Below are positions 26,001-34,768 of a DNA stretch of 64,000 nucleotides, piece after piece. Below the pieces are notes generated by a model. That model did not search any database and was not told where the DNA came from. It saw only the letters and a list, made by a program, of their open reading frames with translations. A program made the position numbers and the translations under genes. The stretch covers positions 1 through 64,000 of the forward strand of contig CBDCWT010000073.1 of NCBI GenBank assembly GCA_965223305.1, written 5' to 3'. Every line of letters begins with the position of its first letter. The stretch's first letter is position 1. This stretch comes from CBDCWT01 sp965223305. Lineage in GTDB: Bacteria; Planctomycetota; Planctomycetia; Pirellulales; Pirellulaceae.

Positions 26001-27525
26001 CGGTCGCACTGGCTATGAGATTGCTCGGGAAGCGGCCGCAGCGGGTCCGTTAGGGCAGGTGATGAAGATACGTCGGTGGCCGTGGGGCCGGGCGGACGCA
26101 TCTTCGCCGGACATGCCGGGAGTCAGAAACCGCCCGCAGGTGGTCTCGATTCCGATTCGCCGGTCGAGCTCCGTGTTTGACGACATTGAGTATCGGGTTG
26201 AGTGGACCAGGAGCGCGGACGCCCGCTTGTTCATCCGGGACGGGCACGGCAGAGTGGTCACGAGCGCGGCGGTCGATCGCAACAAGTATCCGCCCGCAAA
26301 TGGGCTGAACTACGCAGAGCGGTGTGGACATCTGCTGCTGGTGGTTGTTGGAGACAGCATTCGGGCAATGGACATGCTTAAACCGGTCGAACGTCAAGAG
26401 GAGATTGTCCTCTGGTCGGAGAGGTTTGCCCAATCGTCTCCCAGGTCAAGACGCTATCCTGCCAGCGGTGGCTCGCCCGGCAGACAGCCGCGCGGCAACC
26501 CCTTGGATCCGCTGGACGCGGTCAGGTACTTCGTGCAAGACCGGACGGAGAAGGCGATCGGCATGGTCGGGGCGGTGAACCCTGACGGGGTTGTCTATCT
26601 GAAGTCCCGGACGCTCGTATGTGCGGACCCGATCACCGGTCAGCCGCTATGGGAGCGAGAGAACATCGAGTCGGGGTCCGAGATCTTCGGCGACGAAGAC
26701 CACGTTTTTGTCGTGGCGAAGGACGCCACGACGGCACTGATGGTGAGTGCGATCGACGGCAGTGTCGTAGGGACGCGACGCCTGCCTGGTCATCGTTGGA
26801 ACAGCTCCGGACGGCATGTGCTGGCGTGGGAGAGCGACACGGAACGACGTCGCGTGCGGCTATTTCTATACGATCCGAAAGTCGAATCCGAGATCTGGTC
26901 GGAGGAGTTCGTCCTCGGTGCGCGGGGAACCCTGACCTCTTCCTCCGTGGCCGTAATGGAACCCGCTGGCCGGTTGATCATACGTTCGCTGAGGGATGAT
27001 ACTGTGGAAGTCGATGCGAACCTGACCCCGGAAAATCGGCTGAACGCCATTTATCTGCAACGCTCGACCGACCAGTATTTGCTGGTTACCGACCGTGGTA
27101 CAGAAGAAGACATCCGAGGCCGGTCGTTCCCGGATGCCCCCATTGTTGACGGCCGCGTCTACGCATTCGAGCGGGGATCGGGAAAACCCCGCTGGCAGAC
27201 ACCTGCGAGGATCGCTGGATTCGGGTTTCCGCTACGGCAGCCTGCCGGGTTGCCGACGGTGTGGTTTATTCGAAAGGCCGCCAAGAAAGAAGCGGGCGTG
27301 ACGCGATCGTCGAAAGCCGATGTGCTTTGCATCGACCGCCGTGACGGTCGGCTCCTGTACCGGCAGCACGACATCGCCAACATCGGACGTCGCGGCTCCT
27401 ATTCGGTCGAGAGCGACTTTAACCGCCGTACGGTTCGCCTGTTGTTGCCGCAGGCGACTGTCGGCATTAGGTTCACCGAGCGGCCGATACCGCCGGAGCC
27501 TCCAGCACAAGTCTTCGGCTCTTAG
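23086..27525 (+). CDS. Giant PQQ-propeller/TPR protein (BamB-like), probably secreted
   Basis: 1479 residues from the first start in this frame (a TTG with no Shine-Dalgarno); the real start is probably 22980 through a frameshift at T7. Residues 1-150 hold TPR-like helices (IARARTALAEQRYGDAIAEL). Residues about 270-700 contain PQQ-type propeller blades: MLAIDFRTGKRIWHYPW, VVLDGQTGSQQWSQQL, LLCLDLLTGNPRWDPI, MFALSMDDGAPAWDAPL, LIKVDLHTGQI. Helical TPR-like repeats follow (700-950), then more blades (LVCADPITGQPLWERE near 1180, VYAFERGSGKPRWQT near 1365). Such proteins are thought to be scaffolds or sensors in the planctomycete envelope; no enzymatic site is seen. It lies upstream of the MoxR operon, with a 230-base gap. 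Confidence 0.85.
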   Translation: MPPPRILRQHIARARTALAEQRYGDAIAELEAVLSASNGEGEAAGDFFLPGSGASATQTSIKSAAQQLVGSMPRRGLELYELQFGADARALLAAALKTTDFEQLNKVVRRYFHTQAGYEATLLLGRLHWDRGYPLAAALCFQRLAESPAAAKFEPELSILLAASWLYADRPQRAAATMAALKRRFPQASAQIGTGNPETLPDPDMALVWLEQRFPQGAKLATGTEEWLVHRGDGSRNAMARGGMPLSSLRWRAPTAELPADETLIGELQSSRHDEGDSVPSLSPLAVNGVVLMRSPERMLAIDFRTGKRIWHYPWDSAYPAATLGRRGFTQNQEQARRKEQLDQRLWRDVPYGQVSSDGHSVYMLDDLRYAPSTGTMRWIPGRGQRANSQWPQNHNQLVALDLKRQGSLKWVVGGGTGMDEPQLAGAFFLGAPLPLDGQLFVLAEINSVIRLVVLDGQTGSQQWSQQLAHVDMLSIVNSQRRRLAGASPSFADGVLVCPTTAGAVVAIELASRSLLWGYNYGALQTQRTLRSRVSTPPVQWVDATATVAGGSVVVTPGDSNQLLCLDLLTGNPRWDPIQPQAQMKDAQFVACVHEGRLVLGSRRGMFALSMDDGAPAWDAPLRLDDTPVESLSGRGFQTGRYYYLPTTASRLIKVDLHTGQIADETRTNQVLGNLICYEDEVISQGTDYLATFYQLEPLRERVERRLSESPEDTWALARQGELFINDGRLRPAIRSLRRAHELRKDDVAIGALLVDTILTALQEDFTGYRETAAELQHLIDRPRQRLEYLRLMAAGLHDVGEDAQAAHEYLRLVDLILEEIDGEELDAIPLVQIDEHGKARIDRWLRLRLSDLFRSANEAVKLQLSLEVERRWKEVSRDAIGELQRFLAFFDFHPQAVAARTELALRFAESDRPLEAELLIAQLARQPARTAETVSTVARVGAVLNERGSYEDAAAFYRMLSHQWRDATDSSGRTGYEIAREAAAAGPLGQVMKIRRWPWGRADASSPDMPGVRNRPQVVSIPIRRSSSVFDDIEYRVEWTRSADARLFIRDGHGRVVTSAAVDRNKYPPANGLNYAERCGHLLLVVVGDSIRAMDMLKPVERQEEIVLWSERFAQSSPRSRRYPASGGSPGRQPRGNPLDPLDAVRYFVQDRTEKAIGMVGAVNPDGVVYLKSRTLVCADPITGQPLWERENIESGSEIFGDEDHVFVVAKDATTALMVSAIDGSVVGTRRLPGHRWNSSGRHVLAWESDTERRRVRLFLYDPKVESEIWSEEFVLGARGTLTSSSVAVMEPAGRLIIRSLRDDTVEVDANLTPENRLNAIYLQRSTDQYLLVTDRGTEEDIRGRSFPDAPIVDGRVYAFERGSGKPRWQTPARIAGFGFPLRQPAGLPTVWFIRKAAKKEAGVTRSSKADVLCIDRRDGRLLYRQHDIANIGRRGSYSVESDFNRRTVRLLLPQATVGIRFTERPIPPEPPAQVFGS

Positions 27526-27755
27526 CCGCTCCAGCGCCTAAAACGCAAGAGCGGGCCGAAGCGGACTGTCGCGAAGTTTGCGGCACGCGTAGACTAGGTA
27601 AACGAGGAAGGAAGTTACTCCTGCCAGACCCAGGCGGCCAGGTTGGCCACGAGTGCAAGATGCCCATAGCCGGGACGGCTGGCCACCTTCGCGCAATCAG
27701 CTGACACGCTCTCTGGCACGTCTGGTGTCCTTTTCACACTAGCGAAGGAATCGTC

Positions 27756-28799
27756 ATGATCAACGAAGGGGACTCTGCGGCGGTCAAGAAACTGGTCGAA
27801 GCCCGTCAGCGCATTGGCGAGCAGTTGGCACGGGTCATTGTGGGCCAGGAGCAGGTGATCGAGGAGCTGTTGATTTGTCTATTTAGCCGGGGCCATTGCC
27901 TGTTGGAGGGTGTTCCCGGCCTGGCGAAAACGTTGCTGATCAGCACCCTGGCCCGCACCTTGGACCTCTCCTTCAGCCGGATCCAATTCACGCCTGACCT
28001 GATGCCAGCTGACATTACCGGAACTGAGATTATCGAAGAGAATCGTTCGACGGGTGCTCGTGAGCGCCGCTTCTTGGAAGGGCCTCTGTTTTCCAGTGTG
28101 ATCCTAGCTGATGAAATCAACCGCACTCCTCCTAAAACGCAGGCGGCGCTGTTGGAGGCGATGCAGGAGCGGCAAGTGACGGTCGGCCGCGAACGCCACC
28201 AATTGACGGACCCTTTCTTCGTGTTGGCGACTCAGAATCCGATCGAACAGGAGGGGACTTACCCTCTTCCCGAAGCGCAGCAAGACCGATTCATGTTCAA
28301 GGTCTATGTCCATTACCCGAGCTTCGAAGAGGAGTTTGAAGTCGCCCGCCGCACGACGACCGTCGAGGCCGACGACACTCACTCCGTGCTCACGGGAGCC
28401 GAGATCCTGGAGTTGCAACGTGTTGTCCGCGAAGTGCCGGCCTCGGACCATCTGATTCGCTATGTGCTTTCCTTGGTCCGTCAGACGCGCGTGCGCAGTC
28501 CCGGAACTCCCGATTTTGTCGAAGAGATGGTTGGTTGGGGGGCGGGCCCACGCGCCGTGCAGTTCCTGATCTTGGGGGGCAAAGCGAGAGCGCTGCTCCA
28601 CGGCAGGACGCACGTGACCACCGAGGACATCCAACAGCTGGCTAAACCGGTGTTGCGACACCGGGTGATGGTCAATTTTGCCGCCGAGAGTGAGGGAGTA
28701 TCAGAGGACGATATTATCGACAGGCTGGTTGCCATGACCCCCACCGACGAAGACGAGCTAACAAGCGATGCCCGATTCCAAGAGATTTTTGCATCCTGA
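27756..28799 (+). CDS. MoxR-family AAA+ ATPase
   Basis: 347 residues. MoxR ATPases act as chaperones with VWA proteins to mature envelope or metal-dependent enzymes. Motifs are Walker A GVPGLAKT near 50, QFTPDLMPADITGTE near 76, Walker B ILADEINRTPPKTQ near 115-128, the MQERQVT helix, sensor 1 ATQNPIEQEGTYPLPEAQ near 157-174, and sensor 2 in the C-terminal lid (RARALLHGRTHVTTEDIQQLAKPVLRHR split over 285-315). GAAGGA lies 6 bases before the ATG. It overlaps the DUF58 gene by 32 bases and leads a four-gene operon. Confidence 0.93.
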   Translation: MINEGDSAAVKKLVEARQRIGEQLARVIVGQEQVIEELLICLFSRGHCLLEGVPGLAKTLLISTLARTLDLSFSRIQFTPDLMPADITGTEIIEENRSTGARERRFLEGPLFSSVILADEINRTPPKTQAALLEAMQERQVTVGRERHQLTDPFFVLATQNPIEQEGTYPLPEAQQDRFMFKVYVHYPSFEEEFEVARRTTTVEADDTHSVLTGAEILELQRVVREVPASDHLIRYVLSLVRQTRVRSPGTPDFVEEMVGWGAGPRAVQFLILGGKARALLHGRTHVTTEDIQQLAKPVLRHRVMVNFAAESEGVSEDDIIDRLVAMTPTDEDELTSDARFQEIFAS

Positions 28800-29670
28800 G
28801 GCGATCAAGCGGATCGCGCGGCTCGAGCTGCGGGCGCGGCACATCGTCGAGGGCTTCCTTTCGGGAATGCACCGCAGCCCGTACTACGGCCAATCCGTGG
28901 AGTTCCTGCAGCATCGCGAATACACTCCCGGTGACGACCTCCGGCACGTCGACTGGAAGGTCTGGGCTCGTCAGGACCGTCTTTATGTCAAGCAATTCGA
29001 GGAGGACACGAACCTGCGGTGTACGTTGCTCGTCGACGGCTCGGCCAGCATGGCTTATGGAAATGGCCCACTCAACAAGTACGAATACGCCTGCACGCTG
29101 GCCAGCAGCTTGGCCTATCTGGTGTTGAAACAGCAAGATGCGATCGGTTGTATTGCCTTCGACGACAGTTTGCGGACCAGAGTTCCCAGCCTGAGCAAGC
29201 GGACCCATCTGCAAACCGTGATTGATGCGTTGGCGATCGGCGAACCTCGCAACAAGACGGATATGTACGCGATTCTGCGGGAAACGGCAGAGACTTCCCC
29301 GCGGCGAGGCATGATGATCGTCGTCTCCGACCTATTGACGGACACCCATCAGACGCTGCGCGGTTTGCGGCTGCTGCGACAGCGGGGCAACGATGTGCTC
29401 GTATTCCACGTGATGGACGACGACGAGCTTGATTTTCCCTTCAGCGGTCCGCTTCGGTTTGATGGGCTGGAGACGAGTACGCATTTGAATTGCAATCCGC
29501 GGGCGCTGAGGGACGGATACATCGCAGCGCTGGAGAAGTTTCTAGAGGAATTGCGGCGAGGGTGTGCCCGCAACACGATCGACTATTCGTTGATCCGTAC
29601 CAGTCAGCCTCTTGACGCTGCGCTGGCGAGCTACTTGAGCTCGCGGCTTGGCATGCATCACAGGAACTAG
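28768..29670 (+). CDS. DUF58-domain protein
   Basis: 300 residues. The conserved DUF58 signature is present: YYGQSVEFLQHREYTPGDDLRHVDWKVWAR around residues 39-68 and LLVDGSASMAYG (MIDAS-like DGSAS) near 88-99. A VWA-like fold follows with MMIVVSDLLTD near 182 and DVLVFHVMDDDELDFPF near 210. No membrane segment, so it is cytoplasmic and likely binds the MoxR ATPase. Its ATG lies inside the 3' end of moxR in another frame (32-base overlap), a sign of coupled translation. The BatA gene begins 8 bases after its stop. Confidence 0.92.
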   Translation: MPDSKRFLHPEAIKRIARLELRARHIVEGFLSGMHRSPYYGQSVEFLQHREYTPGDDLRHVDWKVWARQDRLYVKQFEEDTNLRCTLLVDGSASMAYGNGPLNKYEYACTLASSLAYLVLKQQDAIGCIAFDDSLRTRVPSLSKRTHLQTVIDALAIGEPRNKTDMYAILRETAETSPRRGMMIVVSDLLTDTHQTLRGLRLLRQRGNDVLVFHVMDDDELDFPFSGPLRFDGLETSTHLNCNPRALRDGYIAALEKFLEELRRGCARNTIDYSLIRTSQPLDAALASYLSSRLGMHHRN

Positions 29671-29678
29671 ATCGGTCG

Positions 29679-31982
29679 ATGCAGTTTATCCATCCGTCGT
29701 TGACGTGGGGGTTCCTGCTGGTTCTTATCCCACTGGCGATTCACCTGATCAATCTGGTGCGGCGCCGCCGCGTGCAGTGGGCGGCGATGGATTTCTTGCT
29801 GCAGAGCTACCGCCAGCATCGCACCTGGATCTGGTTTCAGCAATTGCTGTTGTTGCTGCTGCGCATGGCCGTGGTGGCGCTGTTGGTGGCAATGCTCGCT
29901 CAGTGGGTCACTCAGCGCGAGTGGTTTGCTCTGTTCGGCGGGACTGCGACACACCACTTTGTGCTTGTGGACGACAGCTATTCGATGTCTGAACGGTCGT
30001 CGGGCACGACGGCCTTCGACGTTGCCGAGCGGATATTCGGTGACATCGTGATGCAAGCCATGCGGCAAGACACACGGCAGAAGTTGACAGTGCTGCGTTT
30101 CTCGCGGGTCGCGGGTCTTGCGCTGCCCAGCGGTGCCGCGGACGCGAGCAGTGAGATCGTGGACAGTTCGTTCGAGACACGTCTGGCGGAACTCCGTCGC
30201 CGACTGGCGGTCACCGAACTCGATCGGAATGGCGGTGGCGCTTTGCGGGCTGTCAAGCAGCTGGTCGCGGACGGAGAGGATGAAAACAACATCGTCTATC
30301 TGCTATCGGACTTCCGCGAACGCGACTGGGCCAGCCCGGCCGAAGCGCGGCTTTTGTTGGAAGAGCTAGCCGAGTTAGGTTGTGACCTGCACTTGATCGA
30401 CTGCGCGCCGCAGCCTCAGGCCAATTTGGCGATCACCGATCTACAGCCGGCTGACGACATTCGCGCGGCTGGAGTACCTTTGTTTGTGAACATCACGGTT
30501 CGAAACTACGGCGATCAAACGGTACGGAAGGTCCCCGTTCAGCTGCGGACCTACGCCTTCGATCCGCAGGTGGTTGCGGCCAGCCGCCCTGGTCAGGACG
30601 TCGCACGGCAAGACGAACCACCCGCCGTGCTGATCGACGAGATTACGCCGGGGCAGTCAGCAACGGTGCGCTGTCAGGTCTTTTTTCCGCTCGCCGGCCC
30701 ACAAGCGGTTGAGGCTTACCTTCCCGAGGACGCCGTGACCACCGACAGCCGCCGCTGGTGTGTGATCGACCTGCCGGCAGGCGAACCGGTATTGGTTGTC
30801 GACGGCAGCCTTCATCAGCGACACTCTTACCACCTAACGGCAGCTTTTGCGCCTGGTCAGCGCGCGGCTACGGGGGTTCAACCCGACGCCGTTCAGCCTC
30901 CCGCTTTCCTCCGCGCTGCCTCCAGCGAGACGCTCAGCGGTTACCGCGCCATCTACTTGCTGGATGTCCCCAGTCTGGACGATCGGGGGTTGCAAAACCT
31001 CGTCAAGTTTGTCGAGGGTGGTGGAGGCGTGGGCATCTTTCTGGGCGAGAACGTGAACCTCAATTTCTACAACGGGCGGTTCTACGACGAGGGCCGCGGG
31101 CTGTTTCCGTTGCCCTTGGCGCGAACGGCCAGCTTGCCGCCCGAGAGATTTGAAAACGTGCCCGATCTCGAAATCCAGGAACACCCGATTTTCGAGCCGT
31201 TCTTGGGTGAACGAAATCCACTGATCCAATGGGTTCGCATCGAGCAATACTATCGTCCATCGCGGCAGTGGTCAGCAGCACCGGAAGTCCGCGTGTTTGC
31301 TCAACTTCGCAACGGGGATCCTTTTGCAGTGGAGCGGCGTTTTGGAGCGGGCCGGGTGGTGACCTTCCTCACCACGGCGGCGCCCACCTGGAACAACTGG
31401 GCCAACGATCCAAGTTTCGTTGTTGCAGTGCTCAAGCTGCATGCCTATCTAGCTGCGGCTTCTCGAACCAGCGAAACACACCTAGTCGGTTCGCAGCTGG
31501 CGGTGGAAATGCCAGCGGACGCTGTCAACGCGAACGTCTCCTTCGTGACTCCCGGCAGCGAACAGGGGGATCGCCAGGTGATCACACGATCCGGCCCGCC
31601 GGCAGCCGAGAGCGAGGGTGCGCCGATCCGTGTTTCCTTGGAACGTCGCGCGGGGTCTGAAGAAGGGCCGACGGACCGTAGCGGCATCTATGAAGCCTGG
31701 CTCCAGGCCGCCAACGGTCCCGCCGAGGTAGACCGTTTCGCTGTTAATGTCGACCCAGCCGAGGGGGCGCTGGGCAAACCAGAGCCTGGTCTTCTACTAG
31801 AACGGCTGGCACCGGTCGATGTGCACTACCATCAGGCCGGCGATTATGCGGCCAGCTATATGGAGAACGCCGGCGCCAACCGCAGTCTGCTGCTCATGGG
31901 TCTGTTGGTCGGTGCTTTGCTGAGCGAACAGGTGTTGGCCTACTTCACCAGCTTTCACCCTCGTCGTGCAGGTGCCGCTTGA
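29679..31982 (+). CDS. BatA-domain VWA membrane protein
   Basis: 767 residues. The N-terminus is the BatA double-helix anchor (about 8-28 and 50-72, with WAAMDFLL between). A VWA domain follows with MIDAS DDSYSMSE near 100-107 and NIVYLLSDFRERDW near 210. A CARDB-like beta domain lies near 250-350, and a glutamine-amidotransferase-like (GATase1) segment, AIYLLDVPSLDDRGLQNLVKFVEGGGG, near 425-450. A C-terminal helix (LLLMGLLVGALLSEQVLAYF, near 735-755) anchors it. It is the third gene of the operon; its stop overlaps the next start (TGATG). It resembles the partial BatA gene at 1-1496 and extends far beyond classic BatA. Confidence 0.9.
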   Translation: MQFIHPSLTWGFLLVLIPLAIHLINLVRRRRVQWAAMDFLLQSYRQHRTWIWFQQLLLLLLRMAVVALLVAMLAQWVTQREWFALFGGTATHHFVLVDDSYSMSERSSGTTAFDVAERIFGDIVMQAMRQDTRQKLTVLRFSRVAGLALPSGAADASSEIVDSSFETRLAELRRRLAVTELDRNGGGALRAVKQLVADGEDENNIVYLLSDFRERDWASPAEARLLLEELAELGCDLHLIDCAPQPQANLAITDLQPADDIRAAGVPLFVNITVRNYGDQTVRKVPVQLRTYAFDPQVVAASRPGQDVARQDEPPAVLIDEITPGQSATVRCQVFFPLAGPQAVEAYLPEDAVTTDSRRWCVIDLPAGEPVLVVDGSLHQRHSYHLTAAFAPGQRAATGVQPDAVQPPAFLRAASSETLSGYRAIYLLDVPSLDDRGLQNLVKFVEGGGGVGIFLGENVNLNFYNGRFYDEGRGLFPLPLARTASLPPERFENVPDLEIQEHPIFEPFLGERNPLIQWVRIEQYYRPSRQWSAAPEVRVFAQLRNGDPFAVERRFGAGRVVTFLTTAAPTWNNWANDPSFVVAVLKLHAYLAAASRTSETHLVGSQLAVEMPADAVNANVSFVTPGSEQGDRQVITRSGPPAAESEGAPIRVSLERRAGSEEGPTDRSGIYEAWLQAANGPAEVDRFAVNVDPAEGALGKPEPGLLLERLAPVDVHYHQAGDYAASYMENAGANRSLLLMGLLVGALLSEQVLAYFTSFHPRRAGAA

Positions 31983-34732
31983 TGGAAGCATCTCTGTTTA
32001 CCGATTCTCCGACCGACGTCTATCACCAGTTTGCGCGGTTGCAGTCGATGACTCAGTGGTGGCATTGGCTCCTCCTGCTGGCGATCTGTCTAGCGGTCGC
32101 GGTGTTTGTCGCCATGACCTACTACCGCGATGCCCTCGAGATGGATCGAGCCAAGCGGTGGGGGCTCGTCGGGCTGCGGATCGCCGCATTCGCCGGGATT
32201 CTGGTCTTCTTTTTCGATCTCGAAAAGAGGTCACGCCGCGAGATTGTGAAGAACTCGCGGGCGATCTTGCTCGTCGACACCAGTCTCAGCATGGGAATCC
32301 AGGAAGGAGAAGACGCCACGCGACGCATTGACGTCGTAGTGGATGAGTTGAAAGGTGGCCAGCTGCTGCCCGACCTGCGGCAGAACCATGACGTGGCGGT
32401 CTATCGTTTTGATGAGTCTGAGGCGGCGACGGAGATTGCCTCATTTGAGAAGCTCGCGCCGCCGGTTGCGACCGTCTCGAGAAACGAGTCGGCGAGCAAT
32501 TTCGCGGCAGCGCTTTTCCAAACACGGGTTCTAGCTGCGATCGCGATAGCCATTCTCTGTATTGCCCTCACGGCGCTCGTGCTTCATCTCACCATCGGCC
32601 GTCGACGCTCGCCGGAGGGTTCGTGGTTGTTGTTGGTTGCCATGGTTGGTCCAATTGTCGCGGCGGTGGTCCTCGCCGTTGCCAACGTGCGGCATCCGGA
32701 GATTGCCTGGCGGACGCTCGCGGGCATTGAGTCGGCCCGGTCTCCCGCCGCCGGGGAGACCGCGCCTGCTGTAGAAGAGGCACCTGAGCTCGACCCGGAA
32801 CCGGACTGGGGTGATGAGCTGCAGCCGCGCGGGCGCGAAACGAGGTTGGGTGATGCAATCCGCTATCTGGTGCGTCGCGAGCGGGACGGGCCCTTGGCAG
32901 GTATCATCGTCGTCACCGACGGCGGCCAGAACGCTGGCATCGCAGCTGTGCAGGCTATCGAAACGGCGCAGTCAGTTCAGACTCCGATTTATCCCATCGG
33001 ATTGGGCAGCGCCGACCTACCGACCAACGTGGCGGTCGTCGATGTGGAAGCACCGCCCCGTGTCTATCCTGGGGACAGTTTTGCGCTGAACGGCTTCTTG
33101 CAGTCATCGGGCTTTGCTGGCCGCAGTGTCAAGGTCGAGCTGCGTTCGACTGATGCTTCCGCCGATCAAGAATCGGCGCTCAGCGAACTGGAGCAAGAAC
33201 GCATTGTTCGGTTGTCGGACGATGGTGCGGTGATGCCCATCCGATTCGAAGTGGTCCCGCGGGCTACGGGTGTGCGCGACTACGAGGTTCGGGTTGTGGC
33301 CCCTGAACAGGACAGCAATGGGAGAGACGATCGCAAGTCGACGAAGGTCCAAATCGTAAGCCGCAAGAACAAGGTCCTGTTGGTTGCCGGTGGACCTTCC
33401 CGCGAGTATCGATTTCTCCGGGATCTACTCTACCGCGACGAGGACACGACTTTGCACGTCTACTTGCAGTCGGGGCTGCCGGGGATGTCGCAGGAGTCCG
33501 ATCGGCTTGTGGTGGAGTTCCCGTCCGATCCGGCGGAACTCTTCGAGTACGACTGTCTTGTTGCGTTTGACCCGGATTGGCTGAAGCTGGGTAATCCGGC
33601 TGTCGAGCTGCTGGAACGCTGGGTTTCCGACGAGGCGGGTGGCTTGATACTCTCTGCGGGGCCGGTGCATACGCCCCGTTGGGCAAGCCGCGTGCGAAAC
33701 GAGTCGCTGGTGCGGACGATTCGCGGTTTGTATCCGGTGGTTTTCTACAGTCGTGGGGCTGCGACATTGGCACTGGGCCGGTTTGCTTCGGAAACGGCCT
33801 GGCCGCTCGAGTTTACCCGAGACGGGCTCGACGCCGAGTTCCTCCGGCTGGGCGCCGATGTGACGCAGAGTAGGAACGCCTGGGAGGGATTCTCGGGCGT
33901 TTACGGCTACTATGCAGTGAAAGCAGCCAAACCGGGGGCCCGGATCTACAGCCACTTTTCCGACCCCAACACATCGATCGACGGGCAGCTACCGATCTAT
34001 CAGGCGGCGCATTTTTATGGTGCCGGTCGCGTGTTCTTCCAGGCGAGCGGAGAGATGTGGCGAATCCGCGCGGTCGACGATTCGATGTTCGAGCAGTACT
34101 ACACCAAGTTGATCCGCTGGGTTTCGCAGGGGCGTCTGTTGCGCGACTCGAGCCGCGGCGTGTTGCTGGTAGACAAGTCCCGCTGTTTCTTGGGTGATCA
34201 CGTCGGTGTGCGTGCCATGCTCTCCGATGCTCAGCACAAGCCGCTCGCCGCCGAACAGGTCACGGCGGTGCTGGTCGATCCGGACGGAAGACGGGCATCG
34301 CTGGTGATGCATCGCATCCAGGACGCTGCGCGGGGGGGGATGTTTGCTGCGCAGTTCACCGCGACACGCGAGGGAGACTACCGCGTGGAGCTGCAGCCGC
34401 CGCACGGCGATGAAGACGAACTTCTGGTCCGCGAAGTCCGCTCTAGAATACCGGTTCAGGAAACTGAGCGACCGGTCCGCAATGATCCACTGCTGGAGGA
34501 GCTCGCCGAGCGAACGGGAGGTCGCTACTACGTCGGTTTTGAGTCGGCCTTGAAACCGGCCGAGGACGCTTCCAAGATCACCGGTGTCCTGCCACCACAG
34601 GATCAAGTCAGCTACGTGGCGGGTGCGCCAGACAAGCGGTTCGAGCGAACGCTGATGACCTGGTTGCTTAGCATCATTTGCGGTGCGCTCTGTATCGAAT
34701 GGCTCGTGCGACGACTGAGCCGGTTGGCGTAA
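31982..34732 (+). CDS. Large membrane VWA/GATase-like protein of the MoxR operon
   Basis: About 916 residues, starting at ATG 31982, which overlaps the previous stop (TGATG); TTG 31979 is the alternative. Helices at about 25-45 and 58-75 precede a VWA MIDAS (VDTSLSMG near 99). The VWA is interrupted: a helix pair (near 180-205 and 215-240) comes before its second half (GIIVVTDGGQNAG near 310). CARDB-like beta sections and a GATase1-like section (LLVAGGPSREYRFLRDLL, near 465-480) follow, and a C-terminal helix (near 895-912) ends it. Planctomycete Bat operons commonly end with such a protein; it probably forms the periplasmic/membrane platform for MoxR-DUF58. Confidence 0.88.
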   Translation: MEASLFTDSPTDVYHQFARLQSMTQWWHWLLLLAICLAVAVFVAMTYYRDALEMDRAKRWGLVGLRIAAFAGILVFFFDLEKRSRREIVKNSRAILLVDTSLSMGIQEGEDATRRIDVVVDELKGGQLLPDLRQNHDVAVYRFDESEAATEIASFEKLAPPVATVSRNESASNFAAALFQTRVLAAIAIAILCIALTALVLHLTIGRRRSPEGSWLLLVAMVGPIVAAVVLAVANVRHPEIAWRTLAGIESARSPAAGETAPAVEEAPELDPEPDWGDELQPRGRETRLGDAIRYLVRRERDGPLAGIIVVTDGGQNAGIAAVQAIETAQSVQTPIYPIGLGSADLPTNVAVVDVEAPPRVYPGDSFALNGFLQSSGFAGRSVKVELRSTDASADQESALSELEQERIVRLSDDGAVMPIRFEVVPRATGVRDYEVRVVAPEQDSNGRDDRKSTKVQIVSRKNKVLLVAGGPSREYRFLRDLLYRDEDTTLHVYLQSGLPGMSQESDRLVVEFPSDPAELFEYDCLVAFDPDWLKLGNPAVELLERWVSDEAGGLILSAGPVHTPRWASRVRNESLVRTIRGLYPVVFYSRGAATLALGRFASETAWPLEFTRDGLDAEFLRLGADVTQSRNAWEGFSGVYGYYAVKAAKPGARIYSHFSDPNTSIDGQLPIYQAAHFYGAGRVFFQASGEMWRIRAVDDSMFEQYYTKLIRWVSQGRLLRDSSRGVLLVDKSRCFLGDHVGVRAMLSDAQHKPLAAEQVTAVLVDPDGRRASLVMHRIQDAARGGMFAAQFTATREGDYRVELQPPHGDEDELLVREVRSRIPVQETERPVRNDPLLEELAERTGGRYYVGFESALKPAEDASKITGVLPPQDQVSYVAGAPDKRFERTLMTWLLSIICGALCIEWLVRRLSRLA

Positions 34733-34768
34733 CCAACGTTGTCGACGATTAGCTGCGGGAGATTTGGC

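Noticed and set aside
28104..28661. 185-codon frame opposite moxR
   Set aside because: Antisense to conserved AAA+ motifs.
33989..34606. 205-codon frame opposite the VWA gene
   Set aside because: Antisense shadow with no signal peptide or family features.
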